DNA of 37,373 nucleotides from CAYSJU01 sp964431495 (GTDB taxonomy: Bacteria > Omnitrophota > Gorgyraeia > Tantalellales > Tantalellaceae): assembly GCA_964431495.1 (NCBI GenBank), contig CAYSJU010000019.1, positions 1 through 37,373 on the forward strand, in the 5' to 3' direction. The notes below the pieces were generated by a model. It was given only the letters and a program-made list of their open reading frames with translations, was not told where the DNA came from and made no database searches. Shown here piece by piece: positions 22,407-31,524 of this stretch. Every line of letters begins with the position of its first letter. Positions within the stretch are counted from its first letter, which is position 1. The position numbers were made by a program, and so were the translations under genes.

Positions 22407-23594
22407 CTACTCGTTGACCTTTAAATCACTTTCCTGATAGGATAATGCTTTAGATAATTCTTCGCCTGTAAGAAACCCATGTTCTGTGAGTACCTCGCCG
22501 AGAAGAGCTCCGCTTTTCCAGTGTATCTTTAACGCCGTGTCCAGCTGATCATAAGATATTGTGTTGTTTTCGACCAGTATCTGCCCCAGCGGTTTATAAT
22601 AGTTCAAAAGGGATTCATCATTGCTGAACACCTGCAGGGTCAGGGATTCATCCTTTTTCTGCATCCTTCTATCAGCCATGTATTTACTGCCGGGGATCTT
22701 TTTTAGATATTTTTTTACTTCGGCGATCCTCTCATTCAGTTCAATTATGTTATTGAACTCGGCAGGGTTGTTCTTGATGACAAACGCTACGGTCACGCTC
22801 ATCAACGGTAATCTTCTCAACCTGTTAGTCCTGTCCCTGGACATCAGAAATCCCCTTTGCCTCACATCCGGGGCATAGTGAAAAGGGATGATGGTATCAA
22901 ACATGCAGATAAAGTTCTGGCAGATCTCTTTATATTTGTCCGGAGTGGTAACGATCACAAAATCATCACCGCCGATATGCCCCACAAAGTCATCCCGGTT
23001 CCCCCAGTTCCTCGCCGCTATCGAGAGCATATAAGCGGTCTGCATGATGGCCCTGTCTCCTTTAAGATACCCGTACATATCGTTGAAGGATTTGAAATTA
23101 TCAATATCAACATGCCCTATCACGAAAGATCCGTCTCCACGGATCTTTTCCCTCACGACTTCCTCTATGATCAACCCGCCCGGAAGTCCTGTAAGCGGAT
23201 TCGCGTAAAAACTGTGCTGCGCCCTTTTTAAGGCCATCTCGATGCGGACTCTCAGGTCAAGGGGATCCGGCGGTTTTATCAGATAGTCGTCGACCCACTG
23301 CCTGAGATTCAAAAGCTGCCTCCGCAACTGGCGCTTGTCTATAAGCGCGATTATCGGAACATAGGCGGTGATGATATCGTTTCTGATAGTATCACAGATC
23401 TCGAGCTCGGGACTGGATGCAGCGTGAACGTCTACCACGACCACATCGGGTGATATCTTTGTTATCCTGGCTATATCGGGCGACGAAGAGCCTTCTGAAA
23501 AAACTTCATACCCCCATCCATTGAAACAGAACTCCAGAACCGTTCTGAGGCTTTCATCATCGCTTACGATCAAAATTTTAATCGCCCTGTCCAT
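22407..23594 (-). CDS. REC-GGDEF-MshEN c-di-GMP signalling protein
   Basis: A 395-residue protein. The N-terminal receiver has phospho-acceptor D55 and Lys in YLIKPPDP. A diguanylate cyclase domain follows, with GGDDF at 208-212, an accepted variant of GGDEF; the RxxD product-inhibition site is not canonical (N instead of R). The last 60 residues (LGQILVENNTISYDQL, then LLGEVLTEHGFL) match the duplicated helix motif of MshEN/GspE N-terminal domains, which bind c-di-GMP in MshE. A protein that both makes and binds the messenger is thus likely. The ATG chosen has GGTGGA seven bases upstream; another ATG lies five codons earlier without one. Confidence 0.88.
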   Translation of the reverse strand: MDRAIKILIVSDDESLRTVLEFCFNGWGYEVFSEGSSSPDIARITKISPDVVVVDVHAASSPELEICDTIRNDIITAYVPIIALIDKRQLRRQLLNLRQWVDDYLIKPPDPLDLRVRIEMALKRAQHSFYANPLTGLPGGLIIEEVVREKIRGDGSFVIGHVDIDNFKSFNDMYGYLKGDRAIMQTAYMLSIAARNWGNRDDFVGHIGGDDFVIVTTPDKYKEICQNFICMFDTIIPFHYAPDVRQRGFLMSRDRTNRLRRLPLMSVTVAFVIKNNPAEFNNIIELNERIAEVKKYLKKIPGSKYMADRRMQKKDESLTLQVFSNDESLLNYYKPLGQILVENNTISYDQLDTALKIHWKSGALLGEVLTEHGFLTGEELSKALSYQESDLKVNE

Positions 23595-23825
23595 AGGCAA
23601 ATCCACCATATGGTATTATAAATATGCTATAAAATATACCTTACACAGTATAGCCTACCACATTACTAGCTATTTGCAAGAACCTCGCTTTTACTTTACG
23701 GCAAATCCAAACGACTAAATTATGAGAAATAAAAACGCTGATATTCTTTCCCCTTAAGGATTAATTTGACCTTTTGGGATAAGAATGTTTGAAGCAATAA
23801 ATGAACGAATGGGCGTAAAACAATA

Positions 23826-26800
23826 TTATGTTTGTTCTTTATAATATTCCTGGATGGATTTGACCGTAATGTCTCTATGAATCATGGATTCTATACCGTT
23901 CACCGATGCCTGGGCTCCGGCAAGAGTGGTGATGCATGGTATGCCTCTCATTATCGCCGCGCTTCGTATTGCAGCGCCGTCAGTATAATAAGGCTGCTTC
24001 GCTGTAGTTGTGTTTATAATCAGATCTACTTCTCCGTTTTTCACCATATCCATCACGTTCGGAGCGCCCTGGTGCATCTTCTGGATAACTTCTACTTTCA
24101 TATTATTGTTCTTCAGTATCTTCGCGGTCCCTTCAGTGGCCGCAAGTTTGAAGTCAAAATCATAAAGTTTTTTCGCCAGAAATACTATGTTCCTTTTATC
24201 GCTGTCCTGAACAGAGATAAACACCTTTCCGCTGGTCGGTAATTTCTGGTTCGCGGCGTCCTGGGCCTTGTAAAAAGCGGTCCCGTAGTTCTCGGAAATA
24301 CCCATGACTTCCCCGGTGGACATCATCTCCGGACCGAGAAGTATATCCACCCCTGAAAATCTTGAAAACGGCAGGACTGATTCTTTTACACTGGTATAGT
24401 GCAATCTCTCCATCGGGTCTTTTATCCCCAGATTCTTGAGCGTGCTGCCCGCCATTATCTTTGCCGCTACCTTTGCCAGCGGCAGGCCGGTAGCCTTTGA
24501 CACAAAAGGCACTGTCCGGGAAGCGCGCGGATTCACTTCCAGGATATAGACATCACTTCCCTTGACCGCATACTGGATATTCATGAGCCCTTTTATTTTC
24601 AGGGCCTCTGCCAGAAGCCCGGTCTCTCTTATGATCTCCTGGATGACCTTCTCGGTCATGGTATGAGGGGGCAGCGCGCACGCTGAATCACCGGAGTGGA
24701 TACCCGCTTCTTCAATATGCTCCATTATCCCACCTATTATAACGTCCTTTCCGTCGCCCAGGGCGTCCACATCCACTTCGATCGCGTTCTGAAGGAACTT
24801 GTCAATAAGAACAGGATGGCCCGGGGACACCTCCATCGCCTTTTTCATGAACTCTTCCAGGGCGCTGTGATCATAGACGATCCTCATGGCGCGGCCTCCA
24901 AGGACAAAAGAGGGTCTTACGACAACGGGGTAACCTATTTCATCTGCTTTCCGCAAAGCTTCCTCTGTAGAGTTAGCAGTATCGTTTGAAGGCTGCCTGA
25001 AGCCGAGTGAATGGATAAGCTCCTTGAACTTCTTCCGATCTTCGGACAGGGCGATGGACTCCACATCTGTCCCGATTATGGGCACGCCCGCCTTTTTAAG
25101 CTTATCCGAAAGATTAAGCGGTGTCTGCCCGCCGAACTGCACTATGACGCCTCCCGGTTTTTCCTTGTCAACTATGTTCATGACGTCTTCAAACGTGAGA
25201 GGCTCGAAATACAATTTGTCCGAAGTATCATAGTCAGTACTTACCGTCTCGGGATTGGAGTTGACTATGATCGTCTCAAATCCCATCTCTTTGAGAGCGA
25301 ACGAGGCATGACAGCAGCAGTAGTCGAACTCGATCCCCTGGCCGATCCTGTTCGGTCCTCCTCCCAGGATCACTATTTTTCTCTTATCTGACGGGACGAT
25401 CTCACATTCATCTTCATATGTCGAATAATAGTAAGGCGTATACGCCTCGAATTCCGCGGCGCAGGTATCAACCAGTTTGAAAACCGCATTTATCCCGAGG
25501 TCTTTCCGCAGCGAGCGTATCTCTTCCTCGTCCAGTCCCATCATGCGTCCCAGCTGCTGATCGCTGAACCCCATCCGCTTGGCCCTTTTGATAAGAGAAT
25601 GGATCCCTTTGTCTTTCCTGCATTCCTCAACGGATCTGCCCTTTAACTTTTTTTTCAGTTCCTTCTCAAAATCCACGATCTCTTTCACGTTGTGCAGGAA
25701 CCAGGGGTCAATATTCGTCAGTTCATAGATACGGCCCAGGTCATATCCCCTCTTCAGCGCCTCTTTTATATAAAATATCCTGTCAGCGTTCGGGCGTTTC
25801 AGAAACTCGTCAAGTTCTTTATCCTTGAGGGCAGCGGCCTTTTTCGGGTGATCCAGCCCTGCCCTGCCTGTCTCCAGACCTCTCAGGCCTTTCTGCAGAG
25901 CTTCCTTGAACGTCCTTCCGATAGCCATTGTCTCCCCGACCGATTTCATGGATATACCAAGTGTTGGATCCGCGTGAGGAAATTTTTCAAAAGTGAACCT
26001 GGGGATCTTGACAACGCAGTAATCAATAGTCGGTTCAAAACATGCCGGTGTCTTCTTGGTTATGTCGTTAGGAAGCTCATCCAGCGTGTATCCGACTGCC
26101 AGTTTAGCGGCTAATTTCGCGATCGGGAATCCCGTGGCCTTACTGGCGAGGGCCGAACTTCTCGAGACCCTGGGGTTCATCTCTATGACCACCATGCGGC
26201 CGTCCCGGGGATCTACCGCGAACTGTATGTTCGATCCGCCGGTCTCAACACCTATCTCCCTTATGATCGCGATGGCGGCATCACGCATCCTCTGATACTC
26301 CATATCTGTCAGCGTCTGCTGGGGCGCCACTGTTATGCTGTCCCCGGTGTGTATGCCCATGGGATCAAAGTTCTCTATGGAACACACGATGACCACATTG
26401 TCCTTTTTATCCCTCATCACTTCCAGCTCATACTCTTTCCAGCCAATGATGGACTCTTCTATGAGTATTTCGCTGATCATACTGTTCTTAAGCCCCATGT
26501 AAGCTATATCTTTGAGCTCTTTCATGTCGCGCGCCACGCCGCCGCCGGTCCCTCCCAGGGTAAAACTGGGCCTGACAATAACCGGAAAACCGATCCTTTC
26601 AGCCTCTTCTATCGCTTCTTCCATGTTATAGGCCAGACCGCTTTCGGGGATATCAAGGCCTATCTTCTCCATGGCCTTTTTGAAATATTTCCTGTCTTCG
26701 GCTTTTTTGATGACCTCGTAATCAGCGGCGAGCATCTTCACGTTATATTTGTCGAGAACGCCCATCTCGTGGAGTTTCATCGCGGTATTAAGGCCGGTCT

Positions 26801-27077
26801 GGCCTCCGAGTGTGGGAAGCAACGCGTCGGGTCTTTCCTTTTTAATTATCTTTTCGACCGTTTCCGGCGTGACAGGTTCAATATACGTCCTGTCGGCCAT
26901 GTCAGGATCCGTCATGATAGTAGCGGGATTCGAGTTTACAAGGATCACCTCATACCCTTCCTGTTTAAGCGCCTTGCAGGCCTGGGTGCCTGAATAATCA
27001 AACTCGCAGGCCTGGCTTATAACGATGGGCCCTGCTCCAATCATCAGGATCTTTTTTATATCTTCTCTTTTCGGCAT
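23826..27077 (-). CDS. carB: Carbamoyl-phosphate synthase large subunit
   Basis: Makes carbamoyl phosphate for pyrimidine and arginine synthesis, using ammonia channelled from CarA. The 1083 residues are the full family length, with two ATP-grasp halves: N-terminal (GAGPIVISQACEFDYSGTQA, then FPVIVRPSFTLGG), an oligomerisation region (about 400-550), C-terminal (GGGPNRIGQGIEFDYCC, then YPVVVRPSFVLGG) and a C-terminal MGS-like allosteric domain (about 940-1083, ATEGTAKIL). It follows carA after 20 bases. No key residue appears lost. Confidence 0.98.
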   Translation of the reverse strand: MPKREDIKKILMIGAGPIVISQACEFDYSGTQACKALKQEGYEVILVNSNPATIMTDPDMADRTYIEPVTPETVEKIIKKERPDALLPTLGGQTGLNTAMKLHEMGVLDKYNVKMLAADYEVIKKAEDRKYFKKAMEKIGLDIPESGLAYNMEEAIEEAERIGFPVIVRPSFTLGGTGGGVARDMKELKDIAYMGLKNSMISEILIEESIIGWKEYELEVMRDKKDNVVIVCSIENFDPMGIHTGDSITVAPQQTLTDMEYQRMRDAAIAIIREIGVETGGSNIQFAVDPRDGRMVVIEMNPRVSRSSALASKATGFPIAKLAAKLAVGYTLDELPNDITKKTPACFEPTIDYCVVKIPRFTFEKFPHADPTLGISMKSVGETMAIGRTFKEALQKGLRGLETGRAGLDHPKKAAALKDKELDEFLKRPNADRIFYIKEALKRGYDLGRIYELTNIDPWFLHNVKEIVDFEKELKKKLKGRSVEECRKDKGIHSLIKRAKRMGFSDQQLGRMMGLDEEEIRSLRKDLGINAVFKLVDTCAAEFEAYTPYYYSTYEDECEIVPSDKRKIVILGGGPNRIGQGIEFDYCCCHASFALKEMGFETIIVNSNPETVSTDYDTSDKLYFEPLTFEDVMNIVDKEKPGGVIVQFGGQTPLNLSDKLKKAGVPIIGTDVESIALSEDRKKFKELIHSLGFRQPSNDTANSTEEALRKADEIGYPVVVRPSFVLGGRAMRIVYDHSALEEFMKKAMEVSPGHPVLIDKFLQNAIEVDVDALGDGKDVIIGGIMEHIEEAGIHSGDSACALPPHTMTEKVIQEIIRETGLLAEALKIKGLMNIQYAVKGSDVYILEVNPRASRTVPFVSKATGLPLAKVAAKIMAGSTLKNLGIKDPMERLHYTSVKESVLPFSRFSGVDILLGPEMMSTGEVMGISENYGTAFYKAQDAANQKLPTSGKVFISVQDSDKRNIVFLAKKLYDFDFKLAATEGTAKILKNNNMKVEVIQKMHQGAPNVMDMVKNGEVDLIINTTTAKQPYYTDGAAIRSAAIMRGIPCITTLAGAQASVNGIESMIHRDITVKSIQEYYKEQT

Positions 27078-27097
27078 AAACCGTCTCTCGCGCCCTT

Positions 27098-28192
27098 CTA
27101 TTTTTTTTCCCTGATATTATCGATAAACCTGTCAAACAGATAAGCCGCTTCGTTCGGCCCGGGCCCTGCTTCGGGATGGAACTGCACGCTGAAAAAGTTC
27201 AGCTTGTCGCTTTCCATGCCTTCCACGGTATTATCGTTAAGGTTCATATGTGTTATCTCCACGCCCTTTGACCTTACTGAATCAATATCCACGCAGAACC
27301 CGTGGTTCTGGGCGGTTATGCTGACCTTCTCCGTCCTCATGTCTTTAACAGGATGGTTCCCTCCGTGATGCCCGAACTTCAATTTATAAGTCTTGCCGCC
27401 GAGCGCCAGGCCTATCATCTGATGGCCCAGGCATATGCCGAAAACCGGCGCCTTTCCCAAAAGTTCCCGGACAGTCTCAAACACATAGGGAGCTCCTTCC
27501 GGGTCTCCCGGCCCATTCGAAAGCAGTATCCCGTCCGGCTTTATCTTTAAAATGGCCTCAGCACCTGTTTTGGCCGGAAAAACAGTAACCGCGCAATCTC
27601 TGGACTCCAGATGTCTCAATATATTGTGTTTAACGCCGCAATCAAGGACCGCGACTTTGATGCTCCCTTTCTCATTCCGGTCATATGGTTCGGAACAGGT
27701 CACTTCCTTGACAATATCCCTGCCGACCAGCCCGGGCGAAGCCGCGGCTTTACGGACCAGGCTGTCATTATCCATATCCTCGGTAGAAATGACCGCCTTC
27801 ATCGCGCCCTGCATCCTTATATGCCTGGTAAGAGCGCGGGTATCAACATCTTCTATCCCAATTATCCCGTTATCCTTAAGGTAATCATCCAGCATTTTCT
27901 CTGAACGCCAGTTAGACGCGATCCGGCTGCATTCTTTGACTATAAATCCTTCAACCGTAATACTTTTTGATTCCACATCTTCGAAATTTACTCCATAATT
28001 GCCGATAAGCGGGTAGGTCATTGTGACGATCTGGCCTTTGTAGGAGGGATCTGTGAGTATCTCCTGATATCCCTGTATGCTGGTGTTAAAAACAACTTCT
28101 CCGTATTTTTCTCCGGCTGCGCCAAAGGAAAAACCTTCGAATATCTTTCCATCCTCTAAAGCTATCTTAACCCTGGCTTTATACGTTTCCAT
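27098..28192 (-). CDS. carA: Carbamoyl-phosphate synthase small (glutaminase) subunit
   Basis: Hydrolyses glutamine to supply ammonia to CarB. The 364 residues have an N-terminal CPSase small-chain domain (VVFNTSIQGYQEILTDPSYKG) and a class I glutaminase with the full triad: C254 (FGICLGHQ), H339 and E341 (QFHPEAGPGP). The ATG follows a terminator-like hairpin and its T-run by eight bases and lacks a Shine-Dalgarno, suggesting control by attenuation. A sigma70-type promoter lies about 76 bases upstream. Confidence 0.97.
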   Translation of the reverse strand: METYKARVKIALEDGKIFEGFSFGAAGEKYGEVVFNTSIQGYQEILTDPSYKGQIVTMTYPLIGNYGVNFEDVESKSITVEGFIVKECSRIASNWRSEKMLDDYLKDNGIIGIEDVDTRALTRHIRMQGAMKAVISTEDMDNDSLVRKAAASPGLVGRDIVKEVTCSEPYDRNEKGSIKVAVLDCGVKHNILRHLESRDCAVTVFPAKTGAEAILKIKPDGILLSNGPGDPEGAPYVFETVRELLGKAPVFGICLGHQMIGLALGGKTYKLKFGHHGGNHPVKDMRTEKVSITAQNHGFCVDIDSVRSKGVEITHMNLNDNTVEGMESDKLNFFSVQFHPEAGPGPNEAAYLFDRFIDNIREKK

Positions 28193-28200
28193 TTTCTAAG

Positions 28201-28233
28201 AAAAAAGCCCCTGAACATCTTCAGTTCAGGGGC
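28201..28233 (-). promoter_or_regulatory. Terminator-like attenuator in the carAB leader
   Basis: On the minus strand GCCCCTGAA (28225-28233) pairs perfectly with TTCAGGGGC (28207-28215) around a 9-base loop, followed by six T. It ends eight bases before the carA ATG and lies downstream of a good promoter, so termination here would cut carAB off. GGGAGGC just upstream could pair with GCC-CC of the first arm and act as an antiterminator. Confidence 0.6.
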
Positions 28234-28267
28234 TTCTTTGCCTCCCAAAACACCTCGATCGGGTAAT

Positions 28268-28296
28268 GTTATATCACTAAACACCATATTTATCAA
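28268..28296 (-). promoter_or_regulatory. Sigma70-type promoter of carAB
   Basis: On the minus strand TTGATA (plus-strand 28291-28296), 17 bases, then TATAAC (28268-28273). The predicted start near 28261 gives a leader of about 69 bases containing the attenuator hairpin. Confidence 0.6.
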
Positions 28297-28346
28297 GGAA
28301 AATACCCGTATTGCGTTCTCAGGGGGGTCCCCGAGTGGGACGTCCC

Positions 28347-30023
28347 CTATCTACCGGACTCTCTGTAACGGTTCGTGACCGGGAGCCTTCTGTCTTTCCC
28401 GAAAGCCTTGGGAGTGATCTTGATACCGGACGGGCCCTGCCGGCGTTTATATTCGTTCCTGTCAACCATGTTTATGAGCTTTTTCAAGAGTCCGGGTTTT
28501 ACCCCTTTTTCCCTGATCTTATAAAAACCCTTATCTTCTTCTATATAAGCTTTCAGAACCGGGTCCAAGAAATCATAAGGAGGGAGTAAATCAGTGTCTT
28601 TCTGTCCGCGCTTCAGCTCAGCTGAAGGCGGCCTGGTGAAAACACTTTGCGGGATCAATCCCCTCTTGCTTCTTTCATTCACGAAGCCGGCAAGTTCATA
28701 CACAAGGGTCTTAGGAACGTCTTTTATAACAGCGAACCCTCCCACCATGTCGCCATAAAGGGTGCAATAGCCTACAGCGGTCTCGCTCTTGTTGCCCGTG
28801 GCAAGAACAAGCCATCCGTATTTGTTCGAAAAAGCCATGAGCAGGTTTCCCCTTATCCTGGCCTGAAGGTTCTCTTCCGTAACATCGGGCCTTTTTCCGG
28901 CGAATTTTTTCTTTAAGATCTTCATATAAGCGCCAAAGATGCGCTTTATCGGTATTTGTATCATCTTGATGCCGAGATTATCCGCTATCTTTTTTGCGTC
29001 GCTCACGGTTCCTCTGGAAGAATATTGTGACGGCATGGACAGTCCGATAACATTCTCTTTTCCCAGCGCATCATATGCGATCACCGCGGTCAGGGCCGAA
29101 TCCATGCCCCCGCTCAACCCCAGCACGACCTTCCGGAACCCGTTCTTCTTTACATAATCTCTTGTCCCAAGGACCAGGGCGCTGTATATCTCCTCTACCC
29201 GATTCAACTTTTTGTGACGAGAAGCCGGTATTGGCGGCCTTCCCTGATCCTTCTTCCTGCTTCGCCCGGAGGGGACCGGTATATCCAGATCGGCAAAAAT
29301 AAGGTCTTCCTCAAATTCCCTGCCCGAAGCGATAGTCCTTCCCGCGGGGCCGAGCACAAGACTTCTTCCGTCAAAAATGAGTTCATCCTGGCCGCCCACA
29401 AGATTCGTGTAACAAACAAAAGATCTTACCTCCCGGGCCCTCCGCGACAGCAACCTGCGTCTCTCTTCACCTTTGCCTGCGTGATACGGCGAAGCTGAAA
29501 TATTAAGGAAAAGCTTAGCGCCCGCTTTAGCCTGTTCCCTATACGGGCCTTTATCCGTCCATATGTCCTCGCAAATATTAACCCCGAAAACAACCTCCCC
29601 CATCCTGAAAACACCGCTCTTATTGCCGGGAGTAAAATAACGCCTTTCGTCAAAAACGCCGTAATTCGGCAGCTCATTCTTCCGGTAAACACCCTTCAAT
29701 TTCCCGTTACGAAGAACTGCCGCGGCATTGTACACTTTTCTCCTTCCGTCAATATCGGCAAAGCCTATTACCGCGGTTATACCACGAGTACATCTTTTAA
29801 GGGAATTCAGCATCCTTACATTGTCCCTTATGAAATGCGGCTTTAACAGGAGGTCTTCCGGCGGGTATCCGCATATGGCCAGTTCCGGGAACACAACCAT
29901 ATCGGCCATGTTCTTTTTTGCTTTTCCGATATAGTCCTTTATCTTATCACGGTTAGCTTCCAAGGCTCCTACGGTGGGATTTATCTGGGCTAAAGCTATT
30001 CTTGTTTTTTGTGTCTTTTTCAT
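28347..30023 (-). CDS. nadE: Glutamine-dependent NAD+ synthetase
   Basis: Amidates nicotinate adenine dinucleotide to NAD+ with glutamine and ATP. The 558 residues consist of a nitrilase-type glutaminase with the catalytic triad E47 (VFPELAICG), K115 (YRKNELPN) and C151 (GVNICEDIW), followed by the synthetase domain with the P-loop SGGMDSALT and ATGNKSETAVGY. The frame is open for 27 more codons upstream, but these lie inside purF-like. The ATG chosen overlaps the purF-like stop as TAATG, giving a normal N-terminus (RIALAQINPTVG). Confidence 0.96.
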   Translation of the reverse strand: MKKTQKTRIALAQINPTVGALEANRDKIKDYIGKAKKNMADMVVFPELAICGYPPEDLLLKPHFIRDNVRMLNSLKRCTRGITAVIGFADIDGRRKVYNAAAVLRNGKLKGVYRKNELPNYGVFDERRYFTPGNKSGVFRMGEVVFGVNICEDIWTDKGPYREQAKAGAKLFLNISASPYHAGKGEERRRLLSRRAREVRSFVCYTNLVGGQDELIFDGRSLVLGPAGRTIASGREFEEDLIFADLDIPVPSGRSRKKDQGRPPIPASRHKKLNRVEEIYSALVLGTRDYVKKNGFRKVVLGLSGGMDSALTAVIAYDALGKENVIGLSMPSQYSSRGTVSDAKKIADNLGIKMIQIPIKRIFGAYMKILKKKFAGKRPDVTEENLQARIRGNLLMAFSNKYGWLVLATGNKSETAVGYCTLYGDMVGGFAVIKDVPKTLVYELAGFVNERSKRGLIPQSVFTRPPSAELKRGQKDTDLLPPYDFLDPVLKAYIEEDKGFYKIREKGVKPGLLKKLINMVDRNEYKRRQGPSGIKITPKAFGKDRRLPVTNRYRESGR

Positions 30024-31492
30024 TAAAGATGCTTCCCTTGCGCATCCCTGGCTATGCGCTCCGCCTCCTGAGCAGCGCTCCTGCATGTCCCCTGAACCGG
30101 ACATTCACCGTTCCAGCAATACAGACAGAGCTTCTCTCTTGGCAGTCCTATCGCTTTTACCATATCATCTATCGTCTGATACCTCAGAGTAGTAACGTTC
30201 AGATCTTTACGTATCCATTCCACCATGTTCTTATATTTTTCCGTTCCGTGCTTCACGTATTCCGATACATCTTCGATATCATGGCCCTCAAGACTGCGGA
30301 TCGCTTTACGGGCAGCCAGTTCATGTATGCTGCGGGTTGAAAGACAGAACCTGCAGGGGAACATGAGCGGCGGGCAGGCGGGCCTGATATGCACCGCTTT
30401 AGCTCCTCCCTCCCATAATTTGTTCACGGTAAAGTTCTTAAGCTGGGTACCCCTGACTATGGAATCCTCACACATGACTATTCTCTTGTCTTTGATTATG
30501 TCTTTAATAGGTATCAACTTCATGGCCGCGATAGTATCCCTGGTTTCCTGTGACGGCGGAGTATAACTCCGGCCGTAGCCGGGGGTATATTTGACGAGAG
30601 GCCTCCTGTAAGGCTTCCCCGATTCCATGGCATATCCAATGGCATGCGCGCTGCCTGAATCCGGGATTCCCGCGACAAGATCCACTTCTACATCCTTATC
30701 CCCCTGTGCCAGAAACCTTCCGCATTTCTCCCTTACGATCTCCGTGTTGATCTCTTCATAATCCGACGCTGGGAACCCTGCGTATATCCAGAGAAAGGCG
30801 CAGATCTGTTTTGTCCTGTTACCAGGGCTCTTCTGGACCAGGCCGTCTTCGCCGAGCAGGACTATTTCACCGGGCTCAAGAAATTCCACTGTTTCAAACC
30901 TGTTGTTCGGGAACGAACTTGTCTCCGCGGTAACCGCCCAAGCATCATCCCTCTTACCGACTACAAGCGGCGTATATCCCAACCTGTCCCTGGCCGCATA
31001 GATCCCGTCCCTGTTAAGCAATAAAAGAGAACAGGAACCGTCTATGATGTCAAACATTTTTTCGATCCCGTCGATTATGTCATTGCCCCGGTTGATCAAC
31101 TTCGCTATGAGTTCGGTTACGTTTACCGCGCCCTTGCTGACCTCGCTGAACGATATCCCTTTCTCCAGAAGATCATTCGCCAGTTCCTCGCTGTTCTTGA
31201 TCAGCCCGCTGGTAACGATACAAAATGGTCCGAACCTGGAGTTCAGGTATATCGGCTGTTCATTGCTGTCAGAGATCACCCCGATACCCTTCTTGCCGGT
31301 CATTAACTTGAAATCCTCGAAAAATTTAGATTTGAACTGACTCTGGGCTATGCTGTGGATCTGTCGCTGGAAATCTTCTCCCAGAACCGCCATGCCACCA
31401 TATTCGGTGCCCAGATGTGAATGATAATCCGTTCCATAAAACAGAACTTCCGAACAATCGCCTTTGGAAATAGCTCCAAAAATCCCGCTCAC
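30023..31492 (-). CDS. Amidophosphoribosyltransferase (PurF) homologue with degenerate glutaminase site
   Basis: A 489-residue relative of PurF, which starts purine synthesis from PRPP and glutamine. The PRPP side is intact: E342-D343-S-I-V-R-G-T and GRSYTPPSQETRD. Possible [4Fe-4S] Cys are C231, C380 or C383, C456 and C459, as in Bacillus-type PurF. The glutaminase side is not: the N-terminal nucleophile Cys is Ser2 (MSGIFG), the RYxTxG segment reads VISDSN, the HNGN segment reads TSGL, and the SSDTE Asp is missing. The GTG start is firm, with AAGGAGG six bases upstream. The protein may use free ammonia or another donor, or have a different role. Confidence 0.88.
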   Translation of the reverse strand: MSGIFGAISKGDCSEVLFYGTDYHSHLGTEYGGMAVLGEDFQRQIHSIAQSQFKSKFFEDFKLMTGKKGIGVISDSNEQPIYLNSRFGPFCIVTSGLIKNSEELANDLLEKGISFSEVSKGAVNVTELIAKLINRGNDIIDGIEKMFDIIDGSCSLLLLNRDGIYAARDRLGYTPLVVGKRDDAWAVTAETSSFPNNRFETVEFLEPGEIVLLGEDGLVQKSPGNRTKQICAFLWIYAGFPASDYEEINTEIVREKCGRFLAQGDKDVEVDLVAGIPDSGSAHAIGYAMESGKPYRRPLVKYTPGYGRSYTPPSQETRDTIAAMKLIPIKDIIKDKRIVMCEDSIVRGTQLKNFTVNKLWEGGAKAVHIRPACPPLMFPCRFCLSTRSIHELAARKAIRSLEGHDIEDVSEYVKHGTEKYKNMVEWIRKDLNVTTLRYQTIDDMVKAIGLPREKLCLYCWNGECPVQGTCRSAAQEAERIARDAQGKHL

Positions 31493-31524
31493 TTCATGCC
31501 TCCTTAATTATGTTAAAATACGGA

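Noticed and set aside
28201..28346. Known riboswitch or PyrR-binding leader upstream of carA
   Set aside because: I could not find a PyrR-type consensus or a recognisable riboswitch core; only the terminator-like hairpin and a possible alternative pairing are supported.
30024..30104. Longer start for nadE
   Set aside because: The added residues lie inside the purF-like gene and precede the normal NadE N-terminus; the TAATG junction explains the start.
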